DNA of 16,834 nt from Methylacidiphilum sp. GTDB taxonomy: Bacteria > Verrucomicrobiota > Verrucomicrobiia > CAIQCK01. The translations under genes were made by a program, and so were the position numbers. The notes beneath the pieces are model-generated. The model ran no database searches. It worked only from the letters and a program-made list of their open reading frames with translations, and was not told the DNA's origin. Positions 13,343 through 16,834 of this stretch are shown here, piece after piece (position 1 is the stretch's first letter; each line of letters opens with the position of its first letter). The stretch lies in NCBI GenBank assembly GCA_020718125.1, contig DYDC01000022.1, positions 1 to 16,834 on the forward strand. Direction: 5' to 3'.

Positions 13343-15823
13343 ATGATGGAAGGGATGAACAATTTTACGCCGCGGGCGCAGCAGGCCCTCGCGCTCGCGC
13401 GCAAGGAGGCCGACCGCTTCAACCACAACTACGTCGGCACCGAGCACCTGTTGCTGGGCCTCATCAAGCTCGGCCAGGGCGTTGCCGTCAACGTGCTCCA
13501 GAAGATGGGCCTCGACCTCGAGACCGTCCACATGGAGGTCGAGAAGCAGGTGGGCACCGGCCCCGACCAGAAGGTCATGGGCAGCATTCCCTACACGCCC
13601 CGCGTCAAGAAAGTGCTCGCGCTCGCGGGCAAGGAGGCCCGCGCGCTGAGCCACTCCTATGTTGGCACGGAGCACATCCTGCTCGGCCTGCTCCGCGAGG
13701 GTGACGGCGTGGCCGCGCGGGTGTTGAAGAACCTCGACGTGGACATCGAGCGCTCCCGCAACGAGATACTCAAGGAACTCGACCCGAACTTCCAGCCGCC
13801 CGAAGGCGAAGGCGCGCCCGCCGGCCACGGCGAAGGGGGCGGCGGCGACAAGAAAGAAGTCAAGACGCCGGCGCTGAAGGCGTTCGGCCGCGACCTGACC
13901 GAGCTGGCCCGCAAGAACGACCTGGATCCCGTCATCGGCCGCAAGAACGAGATCGAGCGCGTCATCCAGATCCTGTGCCGCCGCACCAAGAACAACCCCG
14001 TCCTCATCGGCGAGGCGGGCGTCGGCAAGACCGCCATCGTCGAGGGCCTCGCTCAGGAAATCATCAAGGGCAATGTTCCCGAAATCCTCCGCGAGAAGCG
14101 CGTCATCATGCTCGACCTCGCGTTGATGGTCGCCGGCACGAAGTATCGCGGCCAGTTCGAGGAGCGCATCAAGGCCGTCATGGACGAGATCAAGCGCTCC
14201 AAGAACGTCATCCTCTTCCTCGACGAGCTGCACACCATCGTCGGCGCCGGCTCGGCCGAGGGCGCGATGGACGCGGCGAACATCATCAAGCCGGCCCTTT
14301 CCCGCGGCGAACTCCAATGCGTCGGCGCCACCACGATGACGGAGTATCGCAAATACATCGAGAAAGACGCCGCGCTCGAACGCCGGTTCCAGACTGTCAA
14401 GGTCGAAGCCCCCAGCGTCGAGGAGGCCGTGCAGATTCTCAAGGGCCTCCGCCCGAAATACGAGGAGCACCACCGCGCGAAGTTCGACGACACGGCGCTG
14501 GAGGCGGCCTCGCGGCTCTCCGACCGCTACCTGTCGGGACGGTTCCTGCCGGACAAGGCGATTGACGTGATGGACGAGGCCGGCGCGCGCGCCCGCATCA
14601 AGGCGCTGACCCGCCCGCCGGAAATCAACGAGGTCGAGAAGGAATTCACCGACCTCAAGCAGCAGAAGGAAAAGGCGATCCAGGAACAGGATTTCGAGAA
14701 GGCCGCCGCGCTCCGCGACAAGGAGAAGCAGGCCAAGGAAAAGCTCGACCGCCTGCTCGAGACCTGGCGCGGCACACGCGACGAGAAGCGGGTCCCCGTC
14801 ACGGAGGAGGACATCGTGCAGATCATCTCGAGGTGGACCGGCGTCCCCTTGAGCCAGATGGCCGAGACCGAGGCCCAGAAGCTCCTTCACATGGAGGACG
14901 AGTTGAAGAAACGGGTCATCGGCCAGGACGAGGCGTGCGGCGCGATCAGCAAGGCGTTGCGGCGCTCGCGGGCTGACCTGAAGGACCCGCGCCGACCCAT
15001 CGGCTCGTTCGCGTTCCTCGGCCCGACCGGCGTGGGCAAGACGCTGCTGGCCAAGGCGCTCGCCGAGTTCATGTTCGGCAACCAGGACGCGCTCATCCAG
15101 CTCGACATGTCGGAATACATGGAGAAGTTCAACGTGTCGCGGCTGGTCGGCTCGCCGCCGGGCTACGTCGGCTACGAAGAGGGCGGCCAACTCAGCGAGC
15201 GCGTCCGGCGCCGGCCCTACTCGGTGGTGCTCTTCGACGAGGTCGAGAAGGCCCATCCCGACGTGGTGAACATGCTCCTGCAAATCCTCGAAGACGGCCG
15301 GCTGACCGACTCCCTTGGCCGCAGCGTGGATTTCCGCAACACCGTCATCATCATGACTTCCAACGTCGGTGCCGACGTGCTCAAGAAAGGCACGACGATG
15401 GGTTTTGGGGTGCCCACGGAGTCGGCGAACTACGATGCCATGAAGGTCAAGTTGTTGGAGGAGGCCAAACGGGTTTTCAAACCGGAGTTCCTCAACCGCC
15501 TCGACGACACGATTGTCTTCCGCATGCTGACGAAGGAGGACATGGCCAGGATCATTGACATCGAAGTCGGGAAGGTGTCGGAGCGGCTGAAGTTCAAGGA
15601 CATCCATATCCGCCCCACCGAGGCGGCGAGGAACTTCCTGATCGAGAAGGGCTACGACCCCGCTTACGGCGCGCGGCCGTTGCGGCGCGCGGTCGAGCGC
15701 TATCTCGAGGAACCACTGGCCGAGGAGATCATGCGCGGCGGCATCAAACCCAGCGAAATTGTCGAGGTCGGCTTCGCCGACGGCAAGCTGACGTTCCACC
15801 AACTGGCCATCAACGCGTCGTAG
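13343..15823 (+). CDS. clpC: ClpC-type AAA+ unfoldase
   Basis: This 826-residue Clp/Hsp100 ATPase has two N-terminal repeats, YVGTEHLLLGL (30-40) and YVGTEHILLGL (106-116). Glu34 and Glu110 correspond to the phospho-arginine-binding glutamates of Bacillus ClpC. AAA1 has Walker A GEAGVGKT (223-230) and Walker B VILFLDELHT (289-298). The M domain with a UVR-like segment (about 430-475) is short, as in ClpC rather than ClpB. AAA2 has Walker A GPTGVGKT (560-567) and Walker B VVLFDEVEKA (628-637). MGF at 686-688 fits the ClpP-docking loop. ATG 13343 is kept, although a third ATG at 13355 gives the usual ClpC start (MNNFTPRAQ) and cannot be excluded. It has its own promoter and follows mcsB. Confidence 0.96.
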   Translation: MMEGMNNFTPRAQQALALARKEADRFNHNYVGTEHLLLGLIKLGQGVAVNVLQKMGLDLETVHMEVEKQVGTGPDQKVMGSIPYTPRVKKVLALAGKEARALSHSYVGTEHILLGLLREGDGVAARVLKNLDVDIERSRNEILKELDPNFQPPEGEGAPAGHGEGGGGDKKEVKTPALKAFGRDLTELARKNDLDPVIGRKNEIERVIQILCRRTKNNPVLIGEAGVGKTAIVEGLAQEIIKGNVPEILREKRVIMLDLALMVAGTKYRGQFEERIKAVMDEIKRSKNVILFLDELHTIVGAGSAEGAMDAANIIKPALSRGELQCVGATTMTEYRKYIEKDAALERRFQTVKVEAPSVEEAVQILKGLRPKYEEHHRAKFDDTALEAASRLSDRYLSGRFLPDKAIDVMDEAGARARIKALTRPPEINEVEKEFTDLKQQKEKAIQEQDFEKAAALRDKEKQAKEKLDRLLETWRGTRDEKRVPVTEEDIVQIISRWTGVPLSQMAETEAQKLLHMEDELKKRVIGQDEACGAISKALRRSRADLKDPRRPIGSFAFLGPTGVGKTLLAKALAEFMFGNQDALIQLDMSEYMEKFNVSRLVGSPPGYVGYEEGGQLSERVRRRPYSVVLFDEVEKAHPDVVNMLLQILEDGRLTDSLGRSVDFRNTVIIMTSNVGADVLKKGTTMGFGVPTESANYDAMKVKLLEEAKRVFKPEFLNRLDDTIVFRMLTKEDMARIIDIEVGKVSERLKFKDIHIRPTEAARNFLIEKGYDPAYGARPLRRAVERYLEEPLAEEIMRGGIKPSEIVEVGFADGKLTFHQLAINAS

Positions 15824-15871
15824 CGGCGGCTGACAGCCGGCAAAGACAAGCGATCCTCACCTGAGACGACC

Positions 15872-16630
15872 ATGATTGTAGCGATTGTGCTGGCAGGCGG
15901 ATCGGGCCGCCGCATGGGCAATGACGTGGACAAGCTGTTCCTGAAGCTGGGGGAGGTGCCGCTCATCGCGCACACGCTGGCCAGTTTCCAAAACTGCCGG
16001 CCCATCAAGCGCGTCATTTTGGTGGTGCGCGGCGACCATCACACCCACGGCGAATACCAGAGGGTGGTGCGCGACCTTCGCATCTCGAAGGTGCTGTCTA
16101 TCATCAGTGGCGGGCCGGAGCGGCGCGACTCGGTCTGGAACGGACTTCGCGCCCTGCCGGCGGGCGTCGAGATCGTCGTCATCCACGACGGCGCGCGGCC
16201 CTGCGTGCCCGACATGCTCGTGGAGCAGACCATCGCGTCAGCGCGGAAGTTCGGCTCCGGCGTGGCCGCCTGCAAGATCTCGGACACGATCAAGGAGGTG
16301 GACAACCAGGGCAAGATCACCGCGACCGTGCCGCGCGAGAAACTCTGGGCCGCCCAGACGCCCCAGACTTTCAAATACGACCTCATCCTGCGCGCCTATC
16401 GCGAGGCCATGCAGAAGGGCGCGCCCATCACCGACGACGCGGCCGCGCTCGAACTGCTTGGCGAGCCGGTTCACATCGTCGAAAGCCTCTCCACCAACAT
16501 CAAAGTCACGACCCCGATGGACGTGGAGATCGCCAAGGTCCTCCTGCCGGCAAAGGCAACGGTCGCTCCCGCCGGCGTGCCTCCCGGCACGTTCTACTTC
16601 AGCCGCTCCATCGAGCGCCAGTATCGCTGA
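15872..16630 (+). CDS. ispD: 2-C-methyl-D-erythritol 4-phosphate cytidylyltransferase
   Basis: This 252-residue enzyme joins CTP and MEP in the non-mevalonate isoprenoid pathway. The nucleotide-binding LAGGSGRRMG (7-16) with Lys21, the central GGPERRDSVWNGL, VIHDGARPCV, AAQTPQTF, and the C-terminal STNIKVTTPMDVEIA are the IspD motifs in order. Length is slightly above the usual 225-240 residues because of a Pro-rich tail after KVLLPAK. ATG 15872 lies 48 bases after the clpC stop, with no clear Shine-Dalgarno. A small hairpin, CGGCT/AGCCG (15827-15839), lies in that gap, so it may be read from the clpC promoter. Confidence 0.94.
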   Translation: MIVAIVLAGGSGRRMGNDVDKLFLKLGEVPLIAHTLASFQNCRPIKRVILVVRGDHHTHGEYQRVVRDLRISKVLSIISGGPERRDSVWNGLRALPAGVEIVVIHDGARPCVPDMLVEQTIASARKFGSGVAACKISDTIKEVDNQGKITATVPREKLWAAQTPQTFKYDLILRAYREAMQKGAPITDDAAALELLGEPVHIVESLSTNIKVTTPMDVEIAKVLLPAKATVAPAGVPPGTFYFSRSIERQYR

Positions 16631-16720
16631 AACGCCGGCGAGGCTTTTTCGGGACGGAGCAGCAAGCAAAAGTGAACTTCCGGCCCGCGGCGGGTGTCTT
16701 TATAGTCGCGCGGGGAGTGC

Positions 16721-16749
16721 TTGAAATCACGCTGTTGAACCCATAAAAA
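16721..16749 (+). promoter_or_regulatory. Possible promoter for a gene beyond the right edge
   Basis: TTGAAA (16721-16726), a 17-nt spacer and TAAAAA (16744-16749) resemble a vegetative promoter in the AT-richer stretch after ispD. No start codon with a clear ribosome site follows before the window ends. The remainder of 16631-16834 holds no gene or repeat that I can support. Confidence 0.3.
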
Positions 16750-16834
16750 CAACCGTCCGAGCCAGCATTGTCAGTAAATTTAGGTCGCGCAGGCTACCGG
16801 CTATTGCAACACCTGAACCGCCGGCCAATCGCGC

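Noticed and set aside
13334..15802. 822-codon minus-strand frame opposite clpC
   Set aside because: It mirrors the clpC codon pattern (Asp/Leu/Val-rich shadow). clpC motifs leave no doubt about the real strand.
15827..15839. Terminator after clpC
   Set aside because: Only a 5-bp stem with no T tract. It is too weak to call and ispD follows closely.

Overview
The window is a GC-rich bacterial chromosome segment. It is most likely from Verrucomicrobiota, perhaps the Limisphaerales/Pedosphaerales branch. That assignment is inference from gene content and style: formylglycine-enzyme and beta-helix remnants, a NIPSNAP protein with a signal peptide, DUF190/CrcB, many decayed gene fragments, and dispersed palindromes. 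No rRNA, tRNA, CRISPR array or intact insertion sequence was seen.

Left part (1-2646) is eroded accessory DNA. It opens with 26 uninterrupted heptamers (1-182) that read without a stop into a broken membrane-anchored FGE-sulfatase-type gene. That gene also holds two Y-shaped palindromic repeats, one on each side of its membrane segment. It ends in an antisense transposase remnant near 590. A DUF4143-type AAA ATPase gene follows (1059-2201, minus), lying between two direct copies of an 88% identical 52-bp sequence, and then an orphan gene tail.

The middle part (2647-7770) is mostly on the minus strand: DUF190, the fluoride channel CrcB, a GT39/ArnT-like membrane glycosyltransferase, an exported NIPSNAP protein and a periplasmic HtrA/DegP protease. 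Between the last two is a plus-strand remnant of a beta-helix protein. A third Y-shaped palindrome sits exactly at the htrA stop codon.

The right part (7856-16630) is all plus strand and better conserved. A nucleotidyltransferase overlaps a small basic ORF, with a C7 tract inside the overlap. A consensus-like promoter then leads into lolC/E, lolD, a branched-chain aminotransferase, mcsA and mcsB, which are tightly spaced. clpC has its own strong sigma70-type promoter and is followed by ispD. McsA, McsB and ClpC together form the protein-arginine-phosphorylation and unfolding route known from Firmicutes, here without ctsR in view and next to lipoprotein-export genes.

The most novel signal is a family of repeats that share a fold but not a sequence. 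Each has an outer stem enclosing two hairpins (244-300, 372-441, 6243-6300). Two of them are translated in frame within one gene.
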